Source: Ascarosepion bandense (lineage: Eukaryota; Mollusca; Cephalopoda; Sepiida; Sepiidae). From it: a DNA stretch of 64,000 bases. The DNA lies in assembly GCA_037127315.1 (NCBI GenBank), contig JBBBDQ010001613.1:361001-425000 (forward strand). Direction: 5' to 3'. Position numbers and translations under genes: made by a program. Positions 21,678 to 30,561 of this stretch are shown in pieces (position 1 is the first letter of the stretch; each line of letters starts with the position of its first letter). The notes beneath the pieces were generated by a model. It saw nothing but the letters and a program-made list of their open reading frames with translations. It did no database searches and was not told the DNA's origin.

Positions 21678-21881
21678 TTAAAGTAAAATAACAGAAGATT
21701 TATATTTCCCAATAATCATGGTGGCCAATGGACATCGCTGCTTCGAGAGACGATGCGACCTGGATACTTCTCGTTCAAAAAAGCTAAATGCATTTCTGTT
21801 TGAACTTCTATTTTCGTAATAGGCTTCGATAATTTTAACACGTTGTTCGATTGAAAATCTCTTCATGGTTGAAATTGCCAA
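21678..21881 (-). pseudogene. Mariner-type transposase N-terminal HTH, decayed
   Basis: The minus-strand frame begins MAISTMKRFSIEQRVKIIEA and YYENRSSNRNAFSFF. The pattern (F-S-x-E-Q-R-x-x-I-I-x-x-Y-Y-E-N) resembles the first helix-turn-helix of mariner-type transposases (DUF4817-like). After that the sequence loses similarity and no catalytic DDE region follows. The family call rests on about 25 residues. Confidence 0.5.
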
Positions 21882-22159
21882 AGTGTAAAGTTGTTAAATC
21901 TGAAAGAAATTGAAAAAAAATCATTAGACTCTTAAACTTAATTCACATTTAATATTGGTCCAGATGATTGTTTTTTCTACAAATATATTGAGGGTTCTCA
22001 GGGGTACTTACTTGTATTGTATCGAATGGTATACAAACTAGGTGACTTATAAATGCGGCCTTGTACCAGACTAAACTGAAATAAGTAAATATGATTTATA
22101 CTTTCACTGGACTAAACAAACTGAGCCTTAAGATAAAATTAGTAACTATGGTAATTAGC

Positions 22160-22292
22160 ATTCTATTAGTATGACAACAGGCGTTCCGGGAGTATGACAG
22201 TCGGCGTTTCAGGGGGTATGACAGTTTCCGTACCTGGAGTATGACAGTCGACATTCTTGGAGTATGACGGTTGGCGTCTCTATAGTATCACA
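22160..22292. repeat. 28-bp tandem repeat, five degenerate units
   Basis: The unit is roughly GGAGTATGACAGTCGGCGTT plus TC. Two similar units reappear near 25647-25712 (ATGTCAGTTGCCGTTTC and CTGACAGTTGGCGTTGC). Confidence 0.8.
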
Positions 22293-22685
22293 TTCTTTTC
22301 TTCTTCTTCTTCTTCTTCTTCTTCTTCTGTCTGTCGTGTCCCTTCAGGACATATACGACAGTGACCTTCCACATTTCCCGAACCCTAGTAGCTCTTAACA
22401 CCCTTTCTCTTGTTATTCCTCCCAAACTCTGCTTTGCCATCAATTTGCTCAAGCTCATCAAGTAGGTCATTCGTTGCTTTTTCCAGTCTCTCTTTCCCTG
22501 TATCTGCCCTGTGAGTGACAGATTCTCCGATCCGTACTTACTTATTACATGACCCAGAAACTTCAGCTGTCTTTTCCTGAGATTAAGTATCTGTTTCCTT
22601 TTCATTTCCATTTTCTCCAAAAACTTGTTCTTGCTCACATGTTTGGCCCATGGTATCCTCAGCATCCTTCTGTAGAACAACATTA

Positions 22686-22690
<5 letters not shown>
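22288..22690 (-). mobile_element. LINE B 3' portion with (GAA)n tail
   Basis: An unbroken minus-strand frame reads MLFYRRMLRIPWAKHVSKNK, FLGHVISKYGSENLSLTGQI and VTVVYVLKGHDRQ. It then runs into the plus-strand TTC array (22297-22328), which is read as Lys codons. It is truncated at 5' by a (TA)n array. Confidence 0.88.

Positions 22691-22734
<44 letters not shown>
22686..22734. repeat. (TA)n microsatellite
   Basis: A TA run between LINE B and the Helitron at 22772. Confidence 0.95.
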
Positions 22735-22738
<4 letters not shown>

Positions 22739-22771
22739 TTCCAATGGAAATACTATATATATATATATATA

Positions 22772-23299
22772 CTAGCAGTATAGCCCAGTATTGCACGGGT
22801 GTAATGAAAGCTTTAAAACTAATCCATGGTACTGGAGCTCAGACTCAGCCTAAAGAATATTTGTGTGAAGTTTCATGAGAATCAGATAAAATTTGTGGAT
22901 TTATATAAAGGGCATACAGACAGATAAACAGACACACACACAAACATCTTGCCTTTTATATATATATATTATCGATTTTCTGCGCTATTGTAAGAACTGC
23001 AAGATTGAGACTTATGAATATCGTTTCTTATGTCTTTGTCTATGAGTGTATCATATTTGATTAAAATCGGACCACTCCTTCTATAACCCGATTTTTTCGA
23101 TTATCGATTTTCGATATTTATCTGGGGGACCTCGACACAAAGCCTACTTAAAAACACTAGCAGACGCTTATAGTACTACTGTGTAAATTTTCAAGAAAAT
23201 CGGTTCAGCCGTTTCGGAGTCTATAGATAACGGACATACACAGAGATACACAGACACACACACAGACACACACACAGACAAAGTTCCAGTTATAAATAA

Positions 23300-23300
<1 letters not shown>
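22772..23300 (-). mobile_element. Helitron, near complete
   Basis: CTAG lies at 22772-22775 with A22771 outside. The terminal hairpin is eroded (CCCGTGCAATACTGGG). It contains the family ATCCATGG, CATACAGACAGATAAACAGA, TATCGATTTTCTGCGC and GGTTCAGCCGTTTC phrases. The 5' TC end is lost in the (TA)n array that follows at 23299-23352. Confidence 0.8.

Positions 23301-23352
<52 letters not shown>
23299..23352. repeat. (TA)n microsatellite
   Basis: A TA run between a Helitron and a palindromic MITE. Confidence 0.95.
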
Positions 23353-23357
<5 letters not shown>

Positions 23358-23690
23358 AAACTCCGAATTCTACAGACGTTCTATAGGTATTTTAGAGAGA
23401 AAATTTCGCTTTTTCAGCAACAATCAAAAACAATTTTTTTTAAAATTTCAATTATCGTACAAAAATTCACCTTTGTATCTTTGTCTGGACGACAAATTAA
23501 AAAAACAATCTTAAATCTCACACTTTTTATGTAAATTCCTGTGTATTGGGGCTCCTTTCGGTATATGAATTTTTGTACCATATTTACAATTTAAAAAAAA
23601 TTGTTTTTGATCATTGCTGAAAAAGCAAGATTTTTCTCGCTGAATTAATTATACAACGTATGTAGAATTCGGAATTTTATTTGATATAAT
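23353..23690. mobile_element. Palindromic MITE with about 120-bp inverted repeats
   Basis: Left AAATAAAACTCCGAATTCTA and the reverse complement of the right end (CAAATAAAATTCCGAATTCT) begin two arms that stay similar for about 120 bp through CTTTTTCAGCAA and CAAAAACAATTTTTTTTAAA. The unique centre (CTCACACTTTTTATGTAAAT) is short. It sits in a TA array, so a TA target is likely. Confidence 0.8.
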
Positions 23691-23822
23691 ATAATATTTG
23701 GCTTTGTAAATAGATAATACTAATTACATAGACCCCTCCACCTGGATAATTTTTATATAATAAAATTGCTATTAATATGATAGGGTTTTTTTTATTTTAC
23801 CTACATGGTTTTTCCATTTTGG

Positions 23823-23824
<2 letters not shown>

Positions 23825-23862
<38 letters not shown>
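23825..23862. repeat. (TA)n microsatellite
   Basis: A TA run at the left edge of the next palindrome. Confidence 0.95.
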
Positions 23863-23867
<5 letters not shown>

Positions 23868-24035
23868 ATTATATGGTTATATATCAATTTTACATTGCGA
23901 AATGGAAATTTACATTTAAATGTAAATCATCTGCAGAACCACACCAACAGTGTCAGATGATGAGAACCTATCTCGAAACATAGAAATTTCCATGTCGCAA
24001 TGTAAAATTGATATATAACGATATAATTAGATTAT
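23863..24035. mobile_element. Palindromic MITE
   Basis: TATATCAATTTTACATTGCG and AAATGGAAATTT on the left are mirrored by AAATTTCCATGTCGCAATGT and AAAATTGATATATA on the right around a short GC-richer centre (CTGCAGAACCACACCAACAG). Confidence 0.8.
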
Positions 24036-24135
24036 ATTAAGTTCTATAATACTCATTATATTGAGCACTGTTTATAATAAAATAAATGCCAGAGCACTCA
24101 AAATAAAAAAAAAACCTTCAATCCTCTTCACTTGG

Positions 24136-24136
<1 letters not shown>

Positions 24137-24194
<58 letters not shown>
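24137..24194. repeat. (TA)n microsatellite
   Basis: An uninterrupted TA run. Confidence 0.95.
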
Positions 24195-24198
<4 letters not shown>

Positions 24199-24269
24199 TG
24201 CATTTCCGTAGCATTCTTTTTTTTATTCAAGTTTCATTAAAGATGACTGACAAAGTGATGCGATTGAGC

Positions 24270-24625
24270 TTTTTATTCAGTTTTGTTTCTGTTCGGTTGC
24301 TTCTAGTCTTTCCTCCATCTATGATGAGAATGTCCAACATTCGCTGCCATACTGAAGGACAGACATCGCATAACAGTTCAGTACTCTCTTCTTTGTTTTC
24401 AACAGAATCTTCCTGTCTCTCAATACACTACTCAGCTTCTGGAATGCATCCTTGGCCATCCCAATACGCCTTCGGATCTCAGTGTTGCACTTTCCGTCTC
24501 CTGTTAGAACACTTCCAAGGTTTTTTTCCTGTCTCTCAATACTCTACTCAGCTTCTGGAATGTATCCTTGGCCATCCCAATACGCCTCCGGATCTCAGTG
24601 TTGCACTTTACGTCTCTTGTTAGCA
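24270..24625 (-). mobile_element. LINE B fragment with internal tandem duplication
   Basis: Minus-strand LINE B phrases (CNTEIRRRIGMAKDTFQKLS, RVLRDRKKT) occur twice in direct order because about 110 bp (24411-24522 and 24527-24628) was duplicated. The upstream part corresponds to VMSVLQYGSEC and the SKM region. Confidence 0.8.
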
Positions 24626-24654
24626 CCTGATCAACTCCTCTGCTGCAATGGGTG

Positions 24655-24862
24655 GGGGTAGAGTGCGGGACCGGGCATCTACTCAGTGTAATATTTCTCA
24701 GATGCAACCCTGCCCTCGCGAACGGAGCTACAACTGAGCCACACACTGTCTTCTAGGACAGAGACGAAACTGGCACAAGGTACGTACACTCAATCTTCTC
24801 TTTCACTTTTTTCACTCCCTTTTAGTTTCATTACCGCTTTGCTTGGGGTGAAATGATAAAAA
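24655..24862 (+). repeat. Repeat Q partial copy ending in a LINE A-like tail
   Basis: GGGACCGGGCATCTA, TTTCTCAGATGCAAC, GGAGCTACAACTGAGCC and ACACTGTCTTCTAGGACAGA match the GC-rich repeat at 25235-25645. The right end, CGCTTTGCTTGGGGTGAAAT and GATAAAAA, is the same 3' tail used by LINE A. Confidence 0.65.
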
Positions 24863-25004
24863 AAAAAAATTGCCGATAATGTTTTTTTCTCACAAAAAAA
24901 TGAAGATGCAAGTACATACTAGTCGAAAATGTTCACTTTTACTAGTTGACTAACCACCAGTTTGGTTTACGGTCTTTATAACATTGAAACAACAATTGTA
25001 AGCT

Positions 25005-25175
25005 CGGGTGTGCGAGTGGTGTAATGGATAACAGCTCAGAATAAAAAATCAGAGGGCCGAGTTCTTATTTCAATCGAGTTCGTTAGATTCACTTACGCGC
25101 AAATATTCTTGGTAAAGAGACGAATTTATCTCTCCTCCTCCAAGCTATGAATGAAATAGTAAGAATTGTATCAGA
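25005..25175 (+). mobile_element. SINE, tRNA-headed, 3' truncated
   Basis: It starts GTGTGCGAGTGGTGTAATGG (A-box-like) and continues GGCCGAGTTCTTATTTC (eroded B box) and ACTTACGCGCAAATA. It stops in the ATGAATGAAATAGTAAG part, so the 3' hairpin is missing. Confidence 0.7.
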
Positions 25176-25234
25176 AAATCATTAACTCAAAAAAAAAAAA
25201 AAAAAAGAAAATAATCCAAAAATATGTTTCGGCC

Positions 25235-25645
25235 TTCAGTCAGTTAAGGACAGAGACGCAACTGAAGGATGATTTTTGGTCCCTACCCGACCCAAAACGT
25301 ACCAGGTAAGGATATTTACCATACTCCCTCACTTTTCTAAGGTGGGGAACCGACGCGTATGGACGAGCACAGGAACAAAAATTCCCCAGTCCCCCCAACA
25401 GCCGGTTGAGCTGGTCCCCTTGACGAACACCTGGTCCACCCTTCTGCTGCAAAGAGGTGGCGCTGCCGCGGGACACTGTTCCCCGGGACCGGGCATCTAT
25501 CATTGTAATTTTTCTCAGATGCAACTCTGTGCTAAAGGACGGAGCTACAACTGAGCCGCACACTGTCTTCGAGGACAGAGACGCAACTGAGAGATGATCT
25601 TTGGTCCCCACCCGACACAAAAATGTGTCAGGTAAGTATAAGGGT
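25235..25645 (+). repeat. Repeat Q, GC-richer, with about 290-bp direct repeat
   Basis: The phrase GGACAGAGACGCAACTGA, GATGATTTTTGGTCCC, ACCCGAC occurs at 25250 and 25575, each time followed by a CAGGTAAG splice-donor-like site (25309 and 25630). The centre (GGTTGAGCTGGTCCCCTTGA, CACCTGGTCCACCCTTCTGC) is unusually GC-rich for this window. No coding match was recognised. Confidence 0.6.
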
Positions 25646-25712
25646 ATATGTCAGTTGCCGTTTCTGTTTGGCCTTCCTTTAGCCTGACAGTTGGCGTTGC
25701 TATAGTATTAAT

Positions 25713-26349
25713 GTTATCTCACGTCATCAATGAAAACAAAGAATTTTTTAAAATTCCAAGCAAAATCTTTTTTCAAGGGTTCTTAAAACTTCATCTCTTT
25801 GAAACAATATATATCGGAAATTTAATATGTGCATATATAAGCACTTTAACTAATAACAGTAGCAAATTTTGGTAAATTTATGTCTCCTTGTTGCAATTTT
25901 ATCAGTTTCTGCTATTGTGCGATGCATTTGTCAGATAACTTCTGCGACTAGACACAACTTTTCGAACGTCAATAACTAGAGAGTATGTATCGGCCGATAG
26001 ATACGGCACATTTTGAAATATCTTGTTCAGTCCTAACCAGACGATTTTAAGACAAAGAATTATTTCTGAGACGTAAATTGCCAGATGTTATTTCTTAATG
26101 ACCTTGATTCTTAGTGAGATGTCGATTCTCCTAAAGCTAAGGAAATTCTCAAACACACACGCCCGCGCACGCGCGTGTGTAATAATAGCTGGTCACTGGT
26201 ATTCGATGGTGCCTGTCTACTGGGGCAGCTAGCTAATCCCTATTGAAGAAACTTGCTCAGGCATGTTTGTGCTGTGATTTATACTGCAATTATCCTATGC
26301 GTTCACTTCCATAGCAGAGGACTGATACTACATATGAGATCCGTACTCT
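25713..26349. other. Unassigned sequence
   Basis: No gene or element recognised. A short CACACACGCCCGCGCACGCG run lies near 26155. Confidence 0.4.
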
Positions 26350-26570
26350 TTTCTTCGTTTTTAACGATATTTTTCTGTTTCTTAATACTTTGCTCAGCTT
26401 TTAGAAGGCATCTTTCGCTATCTCGGCATGCTTTCAGATTTCTATGTCGCACTTTCTGTCCCCTGTTAATACACTTCTAAGACATCTAAATTGTTGCCGC
26501 TGTTTCTTTTAATTGTTTCTCATCTATAATTTGCATATTGCACCGTTCCTCTTACTGACAACCATGGGGT
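26350..26570 (-). mobile_element. LINE B fragment, degenerate
   Basis: It retains the minus-strand VVSKRNGAICKL block (homologous to MVISKRYNPKCQIQ) and the downstream CGACATAGAAATCTGAAAGC region. Many indels. Confidence 0.65.
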
Positions 26571-26770
26571 CATTTTTTTTTTTTTTTTTGCAATTGAAGG
26601 TAGAGTAAGAAAGGAAAAGAACAAGATACACAGGGTGAGAGAAGGGAAGGACTGGAGTCAAGTAGATAAGAGGAGGGAATAGAAAGCAAGTATACAGAAG
26701 GGAGTTCCACTGGCGGGAAGTGCGAGAAAAGAAGCTATTGGAGTAGAAGGGTCGTCTGCATTCGGTAGAT

Positions 26771-26775
<5 letters not shown>
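26571..26775 (-). mobile_element. LINE A 3' fragment
   Basis: The minus strand reads KSTECRRPFYSNSFFSRTSR, QWNSLLYTCF, then a 3' untranslated part with the GGACTGGAGTCAAGT phrase (plus-strand wording) shared with 30240-30560. It ends in a T-run/A-tail. Confidence 0.75.
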
Positions 26776-26801
<26 letters not shown>

Positions 26802-27021
26802 GAAGAAGAAGAAGAAGAAGAAGAAGAAAAGGAAGAGACGTAATAAGGCGAAGAAGACAGAAGGAGAGATAGAGGAGGTGGAAAAGTAAGAAGAAGAAGA
26901 AGAAAAGAAAAAGAGAAAAACAGAAAAGAAGAACGAAGATAGTATAGCAAAGAGAAGAAAAGAAATAAATAAGATTGAATAATAATAAGAAGAGGAGGAA
27001 GAGGTAGAAAACGAAGGAAGA

Positions 27022-27070
<49 letters not shown>
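26776..27070. repeat. Purine-rich (AAT)n/(GAA)n tract
   Basis: ATA and GAA trinucleotide arrays with purine-only stretches. Long minus-strand frames through it are Tyr/Ile/Leu/Phe read-through. Confidence 0.9.
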
Positions 27071-27072
<2 letters not shown>

Positions 27073-27079
27073 TAACCAA

Positions 27080-27990
27080 CTATTGCGGCAAAAAATACGA
27101 AAATGAAAGCCAAGGATAAAGCTCTTGAACAGATGAAACAACGCTGGCAAGACAAACCTCTGCATAGCCAATATCGAGAACGTGCCAATAAATACAATGT
27201 TGATAAAGTTAATACTCATCGATGGTTACGTGCATCTGGATTAAAGTCTGAGACTGAAGGCTTTATTCTTGTAGCGCAAGACCAAAGTCTTTTCACTAGA
27301 AACTTTCAGGCAAATATTATACATAATACTGTGGATCCAAAATGCAGGTTCTGTGATAAACACCAAGAAACAATAGACCACCTAATCTCAGGCTGTTCTG
27401 TGCTTGCCCAAATGAATATAAAAATCGCCACGATAGAGTTGGGAAATATTTACATTGGGCAAAGTGCAAACATTATGGAAAATCTGTAAACAAACACTGG
27501 TATGAACATCACCCAGCACCGGTTACAGAAATAGAAGATGCCACCATTCTATGGGATTACACCATAAACACAGACAAAAAAATTGAAGCAAATAGGCCAG
27601 ACATTTTGTTAAAAAAACTGTCAAAATATAAAGACCTGGAAATTGAAATAGAAAAAATGTGCAAATTGAAAACAAGTATTATGCCAGTGATAGTAGGTGC
27701 ACTTGGAATTATAAAAAATGGAACAAAACAACACATTGAAAGAATCCCTGGAAACCCCAGCTTAAGAGATATACAAAAAATTGTCTTATTAAGTACAGCC
27801 CACACACTAAGGAAAACTTTATCTATGTAATGCTAGGGATGATGGGGAAGATAGAAAAACATGAAATGGAGTCATAACAACACGCCACGACCTGCCGACA
27901 AATCTGTCTTCCCGCAGATTTGGTTGGTAGTACAACCATAGCAGAAATAGAAATATGATGAAAAATGACACAATAATAATAACAAAGATA
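27080..27990 (+). mobile_element. LINE C 3' portion (R2/R4-like)
   Basis: The best LINE C copy in the window. It holds the region from the post-RT block to the 3' end plus a 160-bp 3' untranslated region shared with 8085-8240, ending in ATAATAATAA. It is truncated at 5' within the (ATA)n array. Confidence 0.88.
27103..27830 (+). pseudogene. R2/R4-type LINE protein C-terminal part (CCHC finger and REL endonuclease), frameshifted
   Basis: The first frame (27103-27414) reads MKAKDKALEQMKQRWQDKPL, YRERANKYNVDKVNTHRWLR and the zinc finger C-R-F-C-x7-H-x4-C (CRFCDKHQETIDHLISGC). A one-base loss near 27411 moves the rest into another frame: KHWYEHHPAPVTE, ATILWDYTINTDKK, RPDIL, then KLSKYKDLEIEIEKMC to LRKTLSM. 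Compared with 7824-8084, about 80 bp is missing between RPDIL and KLSKYK, deleting the DVACPADC segment of the PD-(D/E)XK-like endonuclease. The family normally nicks target DNA with this domain. This copy is dead. Confidence 0.85.
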
Positions 27991-28009
27991 ACAGAACAAA
28001 TGCCATAAT

Positions 28010-28175
28010 CTCTTTGGCTGTTCCTCTTACTAACAACCATACCGTCAGTTTTTGTTTTGTTTTTTTTGCAATTGATGCTTAGTCCTTTCTTCTCGCTTTC
28101 CTTTATTACTATTAAGAACTATTGTAGTTTTCTGTGTCAACTGACAACATTCTGCTATTTCCATTTACTATGTTG
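28010..28175 (-). mobile_element. LINE B fragment, very degenerate
   Basis: VVSKRNSQ is followed by remnants matching the segment 30030-30120 of the better copy (AACTATTGTAGTTTTCTGTG). Confidence 0.5.
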
Positions 28176-28784
28176 ACAAGATTGTGGCGGCAAATAGATA
28201 TGCTAAAGATCTCTGTTCAAGTTTAAATTAAAATTATTTTTAATAGCTTATCCCAGACTTTTGAACAAGCTATTGATTCATCCCTTGTTTCTTGCTTACA
28301 ATTTCGTTTCCGGTTCCTTCGACTGAATTTTTTTCATTCTCTTTCACTCCCAGCAGACCCTTGCGTCTTAATGGCATTATGGACTTGCTTAGGGTGAAAT
28401 GATAAGAAAAATAAGAAAATGTTTCTACAAAAAAAAAAAAAAAAAAAAAACGGCTTAAAAAAAAAAAAATAAAATTAATTTGTTTTACCCTTGTGGTAAT
28501 TTAATTTTATGTATGTCTGTGTAAGTTGGATATCATATGAATTTCATTTTGAACGATGTGCCCTGTGTTACTCTAGGACAGATTAAGCTGTCCAATTTTA
28601 AAATCAATAGACGAAAAAAAATAAAATGTCATTTTTGACATTTAAAAAATACTGCCGCTTGATACGACAGGTCTAATGGGACAATAAACGCGTAAAAATA
28701 TAATGAAATAGAAAAATACATACATATAAAAATAATAAATATAAAAAAATAATTTATAAAGAAAATATAATGACAAAAAGAATT
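28176..28784. other. Unassigned AT-rich sequence with poly-A
   Basis: 28425-28475 is A-rich and is preceded by GCTTAGGGTGAAATGATAAG, a LINE A-like 3' tail. The upstream 28300-28420 may be its 3' untranslated region. Nothing else recognised. Confidence 0.45.
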
Positions 28785-29327
28785 CTTCTTCTTTTATGTT
28801 CCATGTCCATTCAGGACGTAGGCGGTCATGGCTTTTCACGTTTCCCCATACCTGGTGGCTCTTAGCACGTTTCTCCTCTTGCACCACCCAAACTCCGCTC
28901 TGCCATCCACTAGCTCAAGACTATAAATCTAGAAAATAAATGTATAGAAACTAGCATGGCCACAAAATGAGGGATCAGTTTATATATTGTTTATAATATA
29001 GAATTGATCCCATATTTTTATATCCACATTATAATTTCTTATAAATAATTGGCATATATATTTTTCTTCTATGTGACCTGTCTTTTCAGGCCGTAGGCGA
29101 TCATGGCTTTCCAAATCTCCCCATCCCTGGTGGCTCTTAGCACGCCTTCTCTTGTTACACCACCCAAACCCCGCTCAAGGCCATAAATCTAGAATATAAA
29201 TGTATAGAAACTAGAATGGCCACAAAATAAGGGATCTATTTATATATTGTTTATAATATAGAATTGATCCCCCATTTTATATCCACATTATAATTTCTTA
29301 TAAACAGTTGGCATATATATTCTTCTT
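28785..29327 (-). repeat. Tandem units, each joining a LINE B 3' end to a 125-bp AT-rich spacer
   Basis: Two direct units of about 270 bp (28785-29057 and 29058-29327) each hold the last 110-130 bp of LINE B on the minus strand (GAGCCACCAGG, GCCATGACCGCCTACGTCC-type) plus a spacer with ATAAATCTAGAA, AAACTAGCATGGCCAC and the palindrome-like GGGATCAGTT...AATTGATCCC. The same unit occurs on the plus strand at 62425-62850. Confidence 0.8.
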
Positions 29328-30180
29328 CTATGTGTTCTGTCTTTTCAGGACGTAGGCGATCATGGTCTTCCACGTTTCCTTATCCCTGGTAGCTCTTAGC
29401 ACGCTTTCTTCTGTTACACCATGCAACCATCGTTCCGTTATCCACCTGATAAGGTCCTTCAAATATGCTATCCGTTGCTTTCCCCTGTCCCTTTTTCCCT
29501 CTATCTGACCTGTTAGTATCAGATTCTCCAAGCCCTCCTTTCTCATTGCATGTCACAGGAACTTTAGTTGTCTCCTTCGTAATGCTCACTTTTAATTTAC
29601 TTTTCGTCTCCATCATTTCCAAAACCTCGTCATTGCTCACATGCTCGGTCCATGATATCCGCAGCATCCTTCTGCAGAACCACATTACAGCTGCTTCAAA
29701 TTTTTCCTTCATCTTTGAAGATATTGTCCAATATTCACTGCCAGGTTGAAGAACCGACATCACATAGCAATGCTGTGCTCTCTTCCTAGTTTCTAGTGAA
29801 ATTGTCCTGTTTCTTAATACTTTACTCAACTTCTGGAATGCTTCCTTTGCCATGCCAATTCGCCTTTGGATCTCTGTGTCGCACTTTCCGTCTTCTGTTA
29901 TAACACTTCCCAGGTATTTAAAGTTTTATACCTGCTTGACTTTAGAGTCCCTCACCTGTATTTGGCATTTTGGGCTGCCGTTTTTACTGATGACCATGAG
30001 TTCAGTTTTATTGCAGTTTATTTGTCGTCCTTTCTTGTCACTTTCTTCAGCTATCTTCTGTAGGGGTTTTTGTAGTTTTCTTTCTGTGTCTGCTATCAGC
30101 ATTGTATCATCTGCGTAACTTATATTGTTTAAATTGCGGCTTCCGATGACGAATCCTGGCATAACTTTTAGGGTCCTCAG
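29328..30180 (-). mobile_element. LINE B, 850-bp 3' portion
   Basis: The minus strand encodes, with frame changes, ISYADDTMLIADTERKLQ (the reverse-transcriptase YADD motif, near 30100), NCNKTELMVISKNGSPKCQI, MAKEAFQKLSKVLRNRT, MWFCRRMLRISWTEHVSNDE and MIAYVLKRQNT then stop. The Asp pair of YADD is intact, but frame breaks near 29575 and 29900 make it non-functional. Confidence 0.88.
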
Positions 30181-30239
30181 AAGTTGAATTGATGTCTAAA
30201 GTAGTAAAAAGAGAAAATATAATAATAATAATAATTTTT

Positions 30240-30560
30240 TAAAAATTGTTTCACTCCCATGCAAGGCGGTACCCCACTGGTGCGCAGAGGGGCTACATCA
30301 GAGAAGCGTGAAAGTTTAAGCAGGAGGAGAGCGAAGAGAAAGACGAACCAGTTACAGGGAGTGTCCGAGAATGGGCAAGAGAAGAAGGTGTGATGACAGG
30401 GTAGAGTGAGAAAGGAAAAGAACACGATACACGGGGTAAAACGAGGGAAAGACTGGAGTCAAGTGAATAAAAGATCGGAATTGGCATTGCATTTAAATTC
30501 CTGGAGGTTGTCGGAATTATACGGAAGGGAGTTTCACAGGTGGGAAGTGTGAGAAAAAAA
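30240..30560 (-). mobile_element. LINE A 3' end
   Basis: From 30560 leftward the minus strand has the degraded SHFPPVKLPSV region, the 3' untranslated part, and the tail GCCTTGCATGGGAGTGAAAC before A/T. It directly abuts an oppositely oriented LINE A at 30562. Confidence 0.75.
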
Positions 30561-30561
30561 G

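Noticed and set aside
26524..27219. 231-residue minus-strand frame
   Set aside because: It crosses a LINE A end, (AAT)n/(GAA)n arrays and the antisense of LINE C. Its hydrophobic look comes from Ile/Leu/Phe triplet read-through.
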